A stretch of DNA of 64,000 nucleotides from contig NZ_CAKKNC010000010.1 in the NCBI RefSeq assembly GCF_918741285.1, positions 62,001 through 126,000 of the forward strand, written 5' to 3'. This document shows positions 37,618 to 46,773 of this stretch, in pieces. The notes beneath the pieces were generated by a model. It did no database searches and was not told the DNA's origin. It worked only from the letters and a program-made list of their open reading frames with translations. Origin of the DNA: Sphingobium sp. CECT 9361. GTDB lineage: Bacteria; Pseudomonadota; Alphaproteobacteria; Sphingomonadales; Sphingomonadaceae. The first letter of the stretch is position 1. Every line of letters begins with the position of its first letter. Position numbers and translations under genes: made by a program.

Positions 37618-37767
37618 TCACCGGAATCTGGCACGACAGACGCGAATACGCATCGCGATCCGATGCAGCCGCCCTTTCCTGTCGACCCACGACACGCTGC
37701 CTAGCCGTGCTGCCTCGCGCTCAGCGCGCCGACGATCGCGCATATAGTCCCGATCATCGTGTCCCAT
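37618..37767 (-). CDS. Small basic protein (49 aa), tentative
   Basis: A minus-strand frame MGHDDRDYMRDRRRAERE to RFR, starting inside the end of the DUF2726 gene (overlap 14 bases). Very arginine-rich, so it could be a nucleic-acid-binding peptide. No homology recognised and it is short, hence low confidence; the alternative is that 37520-37753 is non-coding. Confidence 0.35.
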   Translation of the reverse strand: MGHDDRDYMRDRRRAEREAARLGSVSWVDRKGRLHRIAMRIRVCRARFR

Positions 37768-38359
37768 TGAAGCGCCCTTCGAGTGGCCATGTACGCACCG
37801 GCATTGGCAAGCGCGTCACCGCGGGGGCTGACTGCAGCGCAGCGTCTCGCAGGTGCCCGACCGCGGCTTGGGCCGTGGCGATGGTCGCGCGGTCCGACGC
37901 GGAAATGCGGATCGTCTGATAGCCCGCCTGCGTCGTCATCGCCTCACGTTGCAGGTTTTCGTCAGGCTCGGCGAAGCGTTCGTCCATTTCGATCAAAGCG
38001 ACGATTGAACTTGAGGTAGGATCGACGATGACGAAGTCGACAATCCTCCGCTGGAATGCGTTGCCGTCCGTCCCCCGCTGCCAGTGGCCCGGGCGACCGC
38101 CCGGCGCGAGGAGCGCACCCATCGAAACCTGGGCGTGGATCCGATACATCGGAAGGGCCCGCTCGAGAGCGGCGAGCATCGCGTGCTTACGGTTCGTCAG
38201 GAAGGGCTTTGCTACCGGCACCGGCAAAGGGTCGTTCTTGACCCTGCTGCGGATGCGCGACGCGATCCATACCGCCAGACCGATCACCACAAGCGCGCCC
38301 ATGGCGAGCGCCAGGGTGCCATGTGGCAATTGGCCAAGCCGGCCGAAATACTCTGACAT
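37754..38359 (-). CDS. DUF2726 membrane-anchored protein
   Basis: 201 aa from ATG 38359 with GGGAGA upstream. Residues ~12-35 form a transmembrane helix (TLALAMGALVVIGLAVWIA). The DUF2726 domain follows: FLTNRKHAMLAALERAL, FQRRIVDFVIVDPTSSSIVALIEMDERF. In related families this is a nuclease-like fold with D and ExD/ExK residues. Found commonly beside relaxase genes in sphingomonad elements. The longer frame starting at 38599 overlaps the neighbouring small gene and is rejected. Confidence 0.85.
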   Translation of the reverse strand: MSEYFGRLGQLPHGTLALAMGALVVIGLAVWIASRIRSRVKNDPLPVPVAKPFLTNRKHAMLAALERALPMYRIHAQVSMGALLAPGGRPGHWQRGTDGNAFQRRIVDFVIVDPTSSSIVALIEMDERFAEPDENLQREAMTTQAGYQTIRISASDRATIATAQAAVGHLRDAALQSAPAVTRLPMPVRTWPLEGRFNGTR

Positions 38360-38411
38360 TGAACATCTCCCGGTTAGGACATGAGGCTGGCGCCCCATGC
38401 CGGAGCGCCTT

Positions 38412-38612
38412 TCAGTTCCAGCCGTCGCGACGGCCCTCGTTGCTGTCTTTGAGGTTGCGGCCGTCGATCGCGGAGCGGCGGATCTCGAGCTCGACCTGGT
38501 CGCCTTTGCGGCGCGTGCGGAAATCGGCGTCGTTAAGGCCGTTACGGCGGGCATAATCCTCGGCCGCTTTTTCGCTGCCGAACTTGCCGCCTTCGTCAAA
38601 ATCCCATGCCAT
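38412..38612 (-). CDS. Small unknown protein next to the relaxase
   Basis: 66 aa from ATG 38612, with AAGGAGAC in front. Reads MAWDFDEGGKFGSEKAAEDY then a charged region with RRKGDQVELEIRRS. It is 45 bases downstream of the relaxase gene on the same strand. No known domain; short conserved-type protein of the mobilisation operon. Confidence 0.7.
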   Translation of the reverse strand: MAWDFDEGGKFGSEKAAEDYARRNGLNDADFRTRRKGDQVELEIRRSAIDGRNLKDSNEGRRDGWN

Positions 38613-38657
38613 GCTTTGTCTCCTTGATTGGACCGGCACCGTGCCGGCGTTTCGCAC

Positions 38658-41600
38658 TCACAAATCGAGCCCCAGGCTGCGCTCGGGCAGCGGGGGCAGC
38701 AGGTCGCTCTTGTCCGGCTTCAAATCGGGCGGTGGCTTGAGGTCACCGGCCTTCGCCGTGGCCGGGGGCGGCGCGACCGGTCCGTCCGGGACCGGTGGCA
38801 GATCGGCGAAGATGTCGGGCTGATCGACCAGGTTGATGCCCTCGATCGGACCCGGGTCGAACTTCGCCGCGGGCGCCGGTCCCTTTTTCCCGTCGATATC
38901 GAGGCGACCGACCGTCTCGAGCGCGGAGGTCTTGTTGCCGGGGTTGAGGTCGAGCTGGCGCTCGAGCTTCTCGCGGTTGTCCACCACCATCGTCAGCTCG
39001 TCGCGGACGCGGGTCACGCCGACATTGAACAGGCGCTGGTTGGACAGATTGCGCTCACGACTGTCCATGACCGTGATGGCTTTGTCGGTCGTGATGCCCT
39101 GCGCCATGTGCATGTTGAGCGCGTAGGCAAGGTCGAGACGCGACAGCATCGGATCGCCCAGATCCAGGGTCAGCCGCTGCTGCCCGGCGGTCTCGACGGT
39201 CACGCCATTGGCATCGACCGTCAGCACGCGCGCCAAGGCGGCGTTGTGGAGGTCGCGGGGCTTGTCGTTGGCGGTCCAGCGGATGCGGTCGCCCTCCCGG
39301 ACATGGAGGTCTTTCTTCTGGATGAGTTCAAGCCGGTCGCGTTTCTCGGTGGGTGACAGCTTCTGCGGATCGAAGCGGATCTTCCGGCGGCCATCGCTGA
39401 GCTCGACTTTGCCGTTCGGCATTACGCGCGTGACGTCGTACCGCCCCTTCTCGAGCCCGATGTCCTGCGCGCCGCCGCGGCCGACATCGAGCGTCTGGCC
39501 GGCCTGATACGTCGACGCGTAGCGCAGCTCTTCGCGGGTCAGATTGACCCGTTCGTAGACGGTGAGGTGGATGCCCTGCCCCCGCACGGTGCCCTCGTCG
39601 GCCAGGCCATCCTGGATGCGCTGATTGATGATCGCGCGAGATTCCCGGCCGGACGCGAAGACGGCGGTCGCCTCCCGATCGCCTGGTGACAGTGCCAGCC
39701 ACATGTCGGCGGCGGTCTCGGGCGCGCTGGCGCTTTCATGGACGTTGTCGCCCAGAACCTTCATCGCCTCGCCCGCCTTGCCGACATTGGCGAGCGCAGC
39801 AACGGTCCGCAGCGTATCGGTGCGCTGGCGGATATTCTCGTCCATCCGCGCCATGGTGCCGCCGGCCGCCTGGATCATCGCGAACGACTTGCCCGCGTCG
39901 ATCGAGGAGAGTTGCTGGCGGTCGCCGACCAGCACGAGTTTGTCGACGCCGAGCGCCTCGGTGATCCGGTGGAGCTTCAGCATGTCGTCGCTCGAGACCA
40001 TCGAGGTCTCGTCGACGACGAGCATGGCACCTGCGAACTTCGCCTGCGCCGCCTCGAACCGAGGCGTGTCGCGCTCGGTCACGAACCGTTCGTTGGCGAG
40101 AACGAAAGAGGCGATCGTCTGGCTCTTGATGCCGGCCCCTTCTGCAAGATCGGCGACCATCTTGTTCTGGAAAGCGAGACCGAAAACGTCGCGGCCCTCA
40201 CTCTCGGCGACCCGGGCGACCGCCTGCAGCATCGTCGATTTACCTGCGCCGGCGACGCCCTGAATGGTGACGGTCCGATCCTCAGACGCCATGATCAGCG
40301 TGGCGGCGGCAAGCTGCCCGGCATTGAGCGGGCGATCAGCGGCAGCCTGCAGACGCCCCGGGGCATCGGCGGCGGAGATGACCGGCGCGGCCCGCCCCGC
40401 GCTGGCCTCGACTGCCTTCAGGATGCTCTCTTCGGTGCGTAGCGCGTCCTGCGTGGTGACCATGCTCACGCCTTTGTCGCCGGCGCGCGCGACACCCGGG
40501 ATAAGCTGGCGATTCTCGATCAGCTGACCGATGCGGTGCTCGACGGTGTCGACCGTCACGCCCTTCAGCCCAAGGTCCAGCGCTGTCTTCGCCAGCAGGT
40601 GGACGTTGAACGCCGCCTCGCGCTCGGAGAGGATCCGGACGGCGGACGCAACCGCGAGCTGCGAGCGGGCTGTCGCGGGAGACTGGGTGACGCGCGCGAG
40701 CCCTGAATCGACCAGCGGATCGTGCGGGCGAAGGAAGCCGCCGACCAGGTCGCGCGCGCCGGCGATCGCGTCGCTGATCGCGCGGAAGCCGCGCTCAAGC
40801 CGGCCGTCGGCGGCGCTCAGACTTGAGCGTGCCTCGGCCGAAGCGAGCAGGCCCTTTCCGTCGAAGCCGAGCGCCGCTGCCTTGTCGATCCAGCCTTTCA
40901 ACAGGCCGTCGCGGTCATCGACATTGAGCTTGGGATCACGGGTGTTGGTGGTGATCCCGTCGCGGCCCTTGGCCGAGACGATGCCGAGTGCCGCCGCCTT
41001 TTCCAGGATCGCCTCGCGGCGCTGGCTGAAGGCGTCGATCACCGCCTTGGGCACGCCCGCTATCTCGAACGTGCCGTGCTTACCCTTGAGCTCGACCTGG
41101 TAGCCCAGCTTCTCGAGGCCGGCGCGCAGATAGGCGTGGTAGATGGCACCGATCGTCGTGTTGCTGCTCCAGATCTTGTCGGCGTGGAGCGCCTGCCATT
41201 TGCCGTCGGGCATCTGCGTCAGATTGGCGACGACGGCATGGACATGGGCCTGCGGGTCGAGCGCGCGACTCGTGTCGTGCTGGAACAGCGCATAGACCAG
41301 ATTGCCAGTTTGGACCGGGACCTTGCGGCCCTCGACATCCTTGCGACCCTCGGCGAGATTCTTCTCGACCCACGCCATGGTCTTCTGGACGGCAGCCATG
41401 TTGGCCGCGAGCACGCTTTTGTCGCCGGCGACATAGGCCATGAGCGACACCGACTTAGGCGCCGAGAAGGTGAGATCGACGCCGTTGCGGCGGTTTTCAA
41501 CTTGCGCCACGCCCTCGCCTGACGGCAGCGTCCCGCTCAGGATTTCCTCGAACGCCTGTTTCGAAACCTCGCCTTCAAGGCCCAGAGCTCCGGCCCCTTC

Positions 41601-41720
41601 CCCGCCCCAAGCGCTCTGCTCAGCCGAGCCATCGGCGGTGTAGTAATTGTCCTTGAAGTCGTCCTTCGCGAAATAGTTCGCGGCACCCGAGGCGGAGCGG
41701 ACCGAGGCGACCGAGAGCAC
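38658..41720 (-). CDS. mobF: MobF-family conjugative relaxase-helicase (TrwC/TraI-like)
   Basis: 1020 aa from GTG 41720. The N-terminal relaxase has tyrosines at about residues 16 and 26/27 (ANYFAKDDFKDNYYTADG) and the three-histidine metal site in DPQAHVHAVVANL near 160. The helicase domain has Walker A GVAGAGKSTMLQAVAR near 485 and Walker B-type MLVVDETSMVSSDD. It nicks at oriT and unwinds the transferred strand. Only 3 bases separate it from the coupling protein gene upstream, so they form one operon transcribed away from the oriT. Confidence 0.96.
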   Translation of the reverse strand: MLSVASVRSASGAANYFAKDDFKDNYYTADGSAEQSAWGGEGAGALGLEGEVSKQAFEEILSGTLPSGEGVAQVENRRNGVDLTFSAPKSVSLMAYVAGDKSVLAANMAAVQKTMAWVEKNLAEGRKDVEGRKVPVQTGNLVYALFQHDTSRALDPQAHVHAVVANLTQMPDGKWQALHADKIWSSNTTIGAIYHAYLRAGLEKLGYQVELKGKHGTFEIAGVPKAVIDAFSQRREAILEKAAALGIVSAKGRDGITTNTRDPKLNVDDRDGLLKGWIDKAAALGFDGKGLLASAEARSSLSAADGRLERGFRAISDAIAGARDLVGGFLRPHDPLVDSGLARVTQSPATARSQLAVASAVRILSEREAAFNVHLLAKTALDLGLKGVTVDTVEHRIGQLIENRQLIPGVARAGDKGVSMVTTQDALRTEESILKAVEASAGRAAPVISAADAPGRLQAAADRPLNAGQLAAATLIMASEDRTVTIQGVAGAGKSTMLQAVARVAESEGRDVFGLAFQNKMVADLAEGAGIKSQTIASFVLANERFVTERDTPRFEAAQAKFAGAMLVVDETSMVSSDDMLKLHRITEALGVDKLVLVGDRQQLSSIDAGKSFAMIQAAGGTMARMDENIRQRTDTLRTVAALANVGKAGEAMKVLGDNVHESASAPETAADMWLALSPGDREATAVFASGRESRAIINQRIQDGLADEGTVRGQGIHLTVYERVNLTREELRYASTYQAGQTLDVGRGGAQDIGLEKGRYDVTRVMPNGKVELSDGRRKIRFDPQKLSPTEKRDRLELIQKKDLHVREGDRIRWTANDKPRDLHNAALARVLTVDANGVTVETAGQQRLTLDLGDPMLSRLDLAYALNMHMAQGITTDKAITVMDSRERNLSNQRLFNVGVTRVRDELTMVVDNREKLERQLDLNPGNKTSALETVGRLDIDGKKGPAPAAKFDPGPIEGINLVDQPDIFADLPPVPDGPVAPPPATAKAGDLKPPPDLKPDKSDLLPPLPERSLGLDL

Positions 41721-41723
41721 GCC

Positions 41724-44036
41724 CTAGATCCCCATGTCCATGCCATCGGAATCCCGTCCGCTGGCAAAGCCTTCCCGCAGCTCGACCAGGGTCTGATCCT
41801 CGACCTGGGCAGCCCGCGGTTGCGCGTCGCGACCGTCGCGGCGCTCCTCGCTGGTCCGGGTGCCGGCGGCCTGCTCCTCCGGCTTGTCGCGCGCTGTCTG
41901 CGCCTTGTCAGCCGCATGGGTAGCGGGCGTCGTCTGCTCGTTGCGATCGTCGCTGCGCTGCGCCGCGCGCATCGTCTCGGCATTCTCCTCTTCGGTCGGA
42001 GTGCTGAGGATCCGCGCCGCCATCTCCTTGGCGAGATTGGTCGCCTCGACCACCTCCTCCACGATCTGGACGGCGCCATCACGCCCACCTGCCTCGCCTC
42101 CCGCGCCGTCCTCTTCGGCGAACACTTCCTCTCCGCGCCTCGACCGCACGGGGGTCATATTGGGTCGGGCGATGAAGCCCTGCGCGACCTGGGGATAGTC
42201 TTGCCATTCGAGCAGGATGCGCGCCGCCGGGAAGCCGTCGGGGAACTTCACGAAGCCGTGCATCGAGGGCAGATTCGTGATGTCGTCGGCGATGACGAGC
42301 GGCTCGACCTGCTTGCGCGGGGTCAGGGTCGAGGCGTCGCGATTGTTGTTATAACCATAGCTGTACGCCTCATCCATCTGACGCACTTCACGGTTGCCGA
42401 TGTAACGCGCGCATTGCTCGGCGGTATCGAGGTCTGCGGTTGCGAGGATGAGCTTGGAGCGGGCGAGCGAGGCGAGATTGCGGGCGCCCTGTTCGCCGTA
42501 AACCTCGACCAGTTTCTCGAAGCTGTGGATGCCCAGGATCATCGCGCCGCCGAACGCGCGCGCGGTCTGGAGGCCATTCTCGATCGCGGGCAGTTTGTGA
42601 AGCGCGCCGAGCTCGTCGAACATGAACCACATGCGCAAGGAACGGGTGCGCGGCATGGTCATGAGGCGGTTGATGCACAGGTCCATCCAGAGCGTGAGCA
42701 GCGCCCGGTTCATCGCCAGATCGACATAGTTGGACGTGATGAAAAGGATCGAGCCGGGCTGCTTGTCGCCGGTGATCCAGTCGCGGATCGAGAACTGCTC
42801 ACCCTCGTCGGGCAGGAAGCGCAGGACCTGCGCGTTGGTGTTGAAGACGGCACGGATCGATTCCGCCATCCGGGCGGCTTCAGGGGCGGTCAGCGGGTCG
42901 GCGATGGTGTTGGCGAGGAAGCGGTGCACCCGCTTCAGGTCGGCCGTCATGAGGTTCTCGCTGAGCGCCAGGTTGGTGGTCTGCCCGCGCTCCTGCAGCC
43001 GGATGCACATCTCGATGAAGAGCGTGCGTGCGGCGAGCGCCCAGAACGGCTCTGACGAGCCGCCGTCGGATGGGATCAAGGCCGCTGCGGCAGCGGTGAA
43101 CTCGCTATGCGTGCGGCAATCGTTGAAGATCGACCAGGCCGGGCAGCGTTGGTCCATCGGGTTGAGGATCGTATCCCGCTCGGGATCGTAGAAGGCTTCG
43201 ACATAGGCGCCTGTCAGGTCGAAGATGACCGCATTGTCCTGGCGCGCCCGCATCTGCGCGACGAGGCTGCGAAGCTCGGTAGTCTTGCCCGATCCGGTCG
43301 TGCCGATGAGCATCGTGTGCGACTGCTCCATGCGGTGCGGATAGGGCACGCCGGCAAGCGAATAGGGGTGGTGAATGCCGCCGGCTTTCCGCTCGGCAAA
43401 GGGCAATCGGAGCACCGCCGAAGGGCTTAGCCGGGGGAAGAATTGACGCGCATCTTCCTCGAATTTGGCGGCGTTATGTTGGGCGATTTCGGCGAAAAGG
43501 ACGTCGCGCTCGACCAGCATCGCGCCGCGTTCGTGGCGTTCCTGGAGGATGGTCTTGCCGCGCCGGCGGGAGATATCGACAAACCAGATCGTGATCGGTG
43601 CGATGACGAAAACCGAGACGAGGATCGAGCCGATAAACGCGTGAACCGTGGTTGCCCACGCCTTCTGGACGGCGGGGATATAGGGCACGGCCGGCATGAT
43701 CGTTTTGTAGATCTCGCCGTTCGGCAGCGTGACATTGACGCGCTTGTTGGGATTGAGATCGACCCAGTTCCAAAGCGCCGAATAGAGCTTCATGCAGACG
43801 AGCTGGAATCCATGCTCGTCGAGGCGCAGCGAAAGGATGATGAACCAGGCGGCGAGGAAGGCGAAGAACCAGGCGATGATGGGCAGCTTCGCGCCCGAAA
43901 ACCACATCAGCATCTCATGGGTGAGGAGCTGGCTGCCGCGTGTGAAATTGCCCGAGTTGCGCTGAACCCGGCCCCGCGCGGAGTGATGGGTCAGCGGGAT
44001 GTTTTTCCCGTTGGAGCGGATGTCCTCACGCGCCAT
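41724..44036 (-). CDS. traD: Type IV coupling protein (TraD/VirD4-like)
   Basis: 770 aa from ATG 44036, overlapping the RHH gene stop by 11 bases. Two N-terminal membrane segments are visible (LPIIAWFFAFLAAWFIILSL; FIGSILVSVFVIAPITIWFV). Walker A is LIGTTGSGKTTELRSL near residue 215, Walker B MWFMFDELGALHKLPAIENG near 450. A long acidic C-terminal tail (EEENAETMRAAQ) is typical. It docks the relaxase-DNA complex to a transfer channel, whose genes are not in the window. Confidence 0.95.
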   Translation of the reverse strand: MAREDIRSNGKNIPLTHHSARGRVQRNSGNFTRGSQLLTHEMLMWFSGAKLPIIAWFFAFLAAWFIILSLRLDEHGFQLVCMKLYSALWNWVDLNPNKRVNVTLPNGEIYKTIMPAVPYIPAVQKAWATTVHAFIGSILVSVFVIAPITIWFVDISRRRGKTILQERHERGAMLVERDVLFAEIAQHNAAKFEEDARQFFPRLSPSAVLRLPFAERKAGGIHHPYSLAGVPYPHRMEQSHTMLIGTTGSGKTTELRSLVAQMRARQDNAVIFDLTGAYVEAFYDPERDTILNPMDQRCPAWSIFNDCRTHSEFTAAAAALIPSDGGSSEPFWALAARTLFIEMCIRLQERGQTTNLALSENLMTADLKRVHRFLANTIADPLTAPEAARMAESIRAVFNTNAQVLRFLPDEGEQFSIRDWITGDKQPGSILFITSNYVDLAMNRALLTLWMDLCINRLMTMPRTRSLRMWFMFDELGALHKLPAIENGLQTARAFGGAMILGIHSFEKLVEVYGEQGARNLASLARSKLILATADLDTAEQCARYIGNREVRQMDEAYSYGYNNNRDASTLTPRKQVEPLVIADDITNLPSMHGFVKFPDGFPAARILLEWQDYPQVAQGFIARPNMTPVRSRRGEEVFAEEDGAGGEAGGRDGAVQIVEEVVEATNLAKEMAARILSTPTEEENAETMRAAQRSDDRNEQTTPATHAADKAQTARDKPEEQAAGTRTSEERRDGRDAQPRAAQVEDQTLVELREGFASGRDSDGMDMGI

Positions 44037-44322
44037 GATATTGTACCAGGCGCTTGTCGGTTTCGGCGACGAGCCGCTCACGAAGCTCGGGATATTGCTC
44101 GCGGATGATGATGTCCAAAGCGAGCTGCTGGAACTCGCTGATCCGTGCAAGACGGCGGTGGCTGGCGGTCAGCAGATCGGACGAGGAGAGGAAGACGTCC
44201 AGCGCCGACCGGATGATGTCGGCGACGCTGAGCTTGCGCTCCGCAGCGATGGTGCTCAGCCGATCCCACTGGGTCCGCTCGAGCCGCACATTATAGTGCC
44301 GGTAACTGGTAGCCAAGACCAA
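44026..44322 (-). CDS. RHH relaxosome accessory protein
   Basis: 98 aa. The N-terminus YRHYNVRLERTQWDRLST then AERKLSVADIIRSALDVFL fits a ribbon-helix-helix DNA-binding protein, followed by a helical tail. It precedes the coupling protein gene with an 11-base overlap and the probable oriT lies directly upstream, the arrangement of TrwA/MobC-type relaxosome proteins that bind near nic and repress the operon. Confidence 0.82.
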   Translation of the reverse strand: MVLATSYRHYNVRLERTQWDRLSTIAAERKLSVADIIRSALDVFLSSSDLLTASHRRLARISEFQQLALDIIIREQYPELRERLVAETDKRLVQYHGA

Positions 44323-44560
44323 CCTCCTAGCAGGGAGGCTGGTGGGGACTGAAGAAGTCCTGACTTATAGCCTAGAGGCTGGCACGCGGCAAGTTGATCG
44401 TCGAGTGCCAAACCATCGTAGTCGTCCGTACTACGCCCAAGTGGCGGATTTGCGTGGCTTTTACGCGCCGCAAGAACCGTACTACAATGTAGTCGCCTTT
44501 CCATCCGCGCTAAACCGTTGCGCAGCAACGGAAACCTTGCACCTTCAGGTGCGTAGGGTG
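44323..44560. other. Probable oriT with a TrwC-like nic site
   Basis: Non-coding, directly upstream of the RHH-traD-relaxase operon. TGACTT/ATAGCC at 44361-44372 resembles the R388 nic core TGTCT/ATAGCC used by MobF relaxases, giving a predicted nick between 44366 and 44367. A hairpin AGCCT-ag-AGGCT (44369-44380) adjoins it. Further inverted repeats CGTAGT-N7-ACTACG (44417-44435) and ACTAC-aat-GTAGT (44481-44493) could bind the RHH protein. Confidence 0.7.
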
Positions 44561-45022
44561 TGCATATCCTCAGAGACCGATACCCTGTCCCTGGACTGTC
44601 TGGCGATGTCTGCTGGGGTGCCCGTTACCGGGGCCGGCTGGGCACCGCTCCGCCAATGGGCGGAACGTGCATAGCGTCTGCTGCGAAGCAGTCAGGCTGC
44701 GCGATCGGGGACGGGCAAGCGAGCGATACCTTCCCCATGCGCGCCGGGACTTTGGTGCCGAAGCGCGCATCAATTGGGGCCACCGGCCCCATTGGCCAGG
44801 CGAGGATCGTAACCCGGCAGGGCGGAGACAAGGCGTCTGCCTTGGCTCCGTGAGCTTTGATCCTGGCGGCCGTCCAGGGCGGCGGGATCTCTGGCGAATA
44901 GAGCCGTCATCGGGCGGATAGCCCGATGCGCCCCCCGCCCTCACCTGCTTCTTCCAGCGCGGTGCAATCGCCGTTATAGTTACCATGTTCACAGCCCGAT
45001 TAGCGTTGAACACGAGGCCCAT
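44561..45022. other. Non-coding stretch next to oriT
   Basis: About 460 bases with no convincing gene. The short frames on either strand have no ribosome sites and read as translated repeats. It may hold the leading-region part of oriT and the promoter of the small plus-strand gene at 45023. Confidence 0.5.
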
Positions 45023-45241
45023 ATGGCAAAAACATTGGAACAGGAGCGTTTGGCGTTCGAAGAGGATGCGCGTCGGCTGGAAGAGCGGCGCAGAAGGCTC
45101 GAAGAAAAAGAGCGCGAGCAGGCCATTTCGACGGTCGAAAGATCAGGTTTGCTCAAGCTCGAGGCCAAACGGCTGGCGGCCCTCACCGACCGGATCAAGA
45201 CCCTCGGAATCGAGGCAGTCGAGAAGCGGCTGGCAGCCTGA
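45023..45241 (+). CDS. Small coiled-coil protein of the mobilisation region
   Basis: 72 aa. A charged helix (ARRLEERRRRLEEKEREQ) is followed by STVERSGLLKLEAKRLAAL, which resembles small TraC/TraD-type conjugation accessory proteins of alphaproteobacterial plasmids, an uncertain match. Transcribed divergently from the RHH-traD-relaxase operon, with oriT between them, and followed by a strong hairpin. Confidence 0.75.
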   Translation: MAKTLEQERLAFEEDARRLEERRRRLEEKEREQAISTVERSGLLKLEAKRLAALTDRIKTLGIEAVEKRLAA

Positions 45242-45269
45242 ACCTGACCCGCCGCGCCAACGGCGCGGC

Positions 45270-45304
45270 ACGGACATGGGGGGTTCGATGCCCCCCATGT
45301 CCGT
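45270..45304 (+). terminator. Strong hairpin after the coiled-coil gene
   Basis: A perfect 14-base-arm hairpin (arms 45270-45283 and 45291-45304, G6/C6 at the tip) 29 bases after the gene. A second inverted repeat CCTCTCCC/GGGAGAGG flanks an A-run at 45306-45331. Together they probably terminate convergent transcription. Confidence 0.65.
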
Positions 45305-45353
45305 ACCTCTCCCAGCAAAAAAAGGGAGAGGCCGGAGCCCCTCCCTTGATCCC

Positions 45354-45578
45354 TTAGAACTCGTCGGACATCCGGCCCGGGACCGTGTGGACCACCCGGT
45401 CGATGAGCGTCATCGGCAGCGCGTTGTAGTCGCCCTCGTCGATGGCGACGTAGCGCCCGGGCGCGTCCTCAATGACGTGCTGGTCGAAGAAACTGTGCAG
45501 AGCGCGGCGTTCGGCGAAGGCCAGCGCGGCGAGATAGTTGGCGGTGTCGGCGTGGGCGGCGGTCGAGATGATCTGCAT
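45354..45578 (-). CDS. Small unknown protein
   Basis: 74 aa from ATG 45578 with AGGAGGACCAC directly in front, a near-perfect ribosome site. Reads MQIISTAAHADTANYLAALA with a pattern ALHSFFDQHVIED. No known domain. Preceded by a 170-base structured inverted-repeat leader. A conserved-type accessory gene of the mobile backbone. Confidence 0.75.
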   Translation of the reverse strand: MQIISTAAHADTANYLAALAFAERRALHSFFDQHVIEDAPGRYVAIDEGDYNALPMTLIDRVVHTVPGRMSDEF

Positions 45579-45617
45579 GTGGTCCTCCTGTCGTCTTGAA
45601 TGACAGGGGAAAGGTCG

Positions 45618-45790
45618 TCGTTGAGGGAGCCGCCGGGTCAGGGACGCCGGCACAGCCGGCGCCGCGTAGCGGCGGTGGGGGTCACGATTTTCTTCGGCGG
45701 CCACCGCCGCCGAAAGGGAGCACTGCCGCTCGCTCCGCCGAAGAAAATGGTGGGGCCCCGCCGTCCTTGACGCGGCGGCTCCCTCAACGA
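45618..45790. repeat. Long two-tier inverted repeat (structured leader A)
   Basis: Outer arms of 29 bases (45618-45646 and 45762-45790) match with two differences. Inner arms of 14 bases are perfect (45687-45700 ATTTTCTTCGGCGG and 45735-45748). The element lies 40 bases upstream of the minus-strand gene ending at 45354. A related element is at 51.2 kb. It may be a folded 5' leader, a protein-binding site or a miniature element. Confidence 0.7.
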
Positions 45791-45853
45791 CAGACTCGGA
45801 ATTCTGTGAGAGATTTTATCCTCTGATGGGAGCGCGACAGGAGTGCCAGGCGA

Positions 45854-46393
45854 ATGAACGACGATAGCCACCTGCCCGGCCGCCGAAGGTTTGGATGGTA
45901 TCGGTCGAAGCCCAACGCGACGATGGACCACAGCATCATCGCCCGCCCTCTCGAAGAGGATAATTGGGTAGAGTTCCGGCGTCTCACGCGCGTCGTCGAA
46001 TATCTGCGGCCGTACACGGTCGACTATCTTGCGCTGACCTCAGATTTTGAAGCGGTGAGGAATGCGGAGATGGAGATCGGCGAGACACTGTCAAAACTGC
46101 TGGACGTTGGGATGATCGCGATCCCGGCTGGGGTCGATGCGAACGCGAGCGCGCAGCGGCGCGTCGGCAACTTCCTTGGCGCAGCCAGTGCATTTCGCGA
46201 TCGGGCGAAGACGCGTCTTCTGTCGGAATTCGGCGCGGGGAGCGTAGAGGCTTTGGCCTTCGAGGCGGCGACAAACCACTGGTTCGACACCAGCCTCGCC
46301 TATCGCTGCCTGTGTCAGTTGCGAAACTATGCGCAGCACCACGAACTTCCGATTTCGTTCGTGCCGAGCGAGGGCCAGATGGGTCGATGGTAG
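45854..46393 (+). CDS. HEPN-like protein (N-terminal half of a split gene?)
   Basis: 179 aa. The C-terminus has LAYRCLCQLRNYAQHHELP, whose RNYAQH is an Rx4H HEPN-type motif. In families with this motif the sequence normally continues well beyond it, but here it stops 15 residues later. The next frame (46387 on) continues the expected helical region. Either two overlapping genes (ATGGTAG overlap) or one gene broken by a frameshift near 46330-46390. Confidence 0.7.
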   Translation: MNDDSHLPGRRRFGWYRSKPNATMDHSIIARPLEEDNWVEFRRLTRVVEYLRPYTVDYLALTSDFEAVRNAEMEIGETLSKLLDVGMIAIPAGVDANASAQRRVGNFLGAASAFRDRAKTRLLSEFGAGSVEALAFEAATNHWFDTSLAYRCLCQLRNYAQHHELPISFVPSEGQMGRW

Positions 46394-46773
46394 CGCGGAT
46401 CGGCCTACAGCTCTTTCCGGCGACACTGGCGTCCAGCGGCCGGGTCAATAAGAAAGTCCGGGCAGAACTGAAGGCGCTCGGCACCGAGCCGCTGAACCTG
46501 TCGACGCTCGCGGCGGACTACATGAAAGCCCATGACGGATTGATGGCGCTGGTGCTCGGTCTCTATTCAACACGCCTTGATGAAATGGCGCATTATGCCG
46601 CTGCCATTTATCGGCTCTTTGAGATTCCTCACGACGGCGTTCCGGTAATCTGGGAGGGCGGCGATCCCAAGGATGGTCCAGATATCAAGCTGCGGGCGAT
46701 CATGATGGGTTTCGATGAAATGCTCCGTGCGTTCGCGCTGCGGGAAAGGCTTAACTTGCAGGCGGCGGAATAA
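46387..46773 (+). CDS. Downstream half of the HEPN-like gene, or separate small protein
   Basis: 128 aa from ATG 46387, overlapping the previous stop by 7 bases, with no clear ribosome site of its own. The frame is open further upstream (to 46312), overlapping the end of the first half, which favours a frameshift. The content (LFPATLASSGRVNKKVRAEL, LSTLAADYMKAHDGLMALVL) is helical and fits the C-terminal part of the long HEPN-like family. No other domain seen. Confidence 0.6.
   Translation: MVARIGLQLFPATLASSGRVNKKVRAELKALGTEPLNLSTLAADYMKAHDGLMALVLGLYSTRLDEMAHYAAAIYRLFEIPHDGVPVIWEGGDPKDGPDIKLRAIMMGFDEMLRAFALRERLNLQAAE

Noticed and set aside
37754-38599. Extended 281-aa reading of the DUF2726 gene
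   Set aside because: The extra 80 N-terminal residues are low-complexity and overlap the neighbouring small gene; ATG 38359 has a good ribosome site.
41820-43055. 411-aa plus-strand frame opposite the coupling protein gene
   Set aside because: Antisense shadow of traD; composition is typical of mirrored GC-rich coding sequence.
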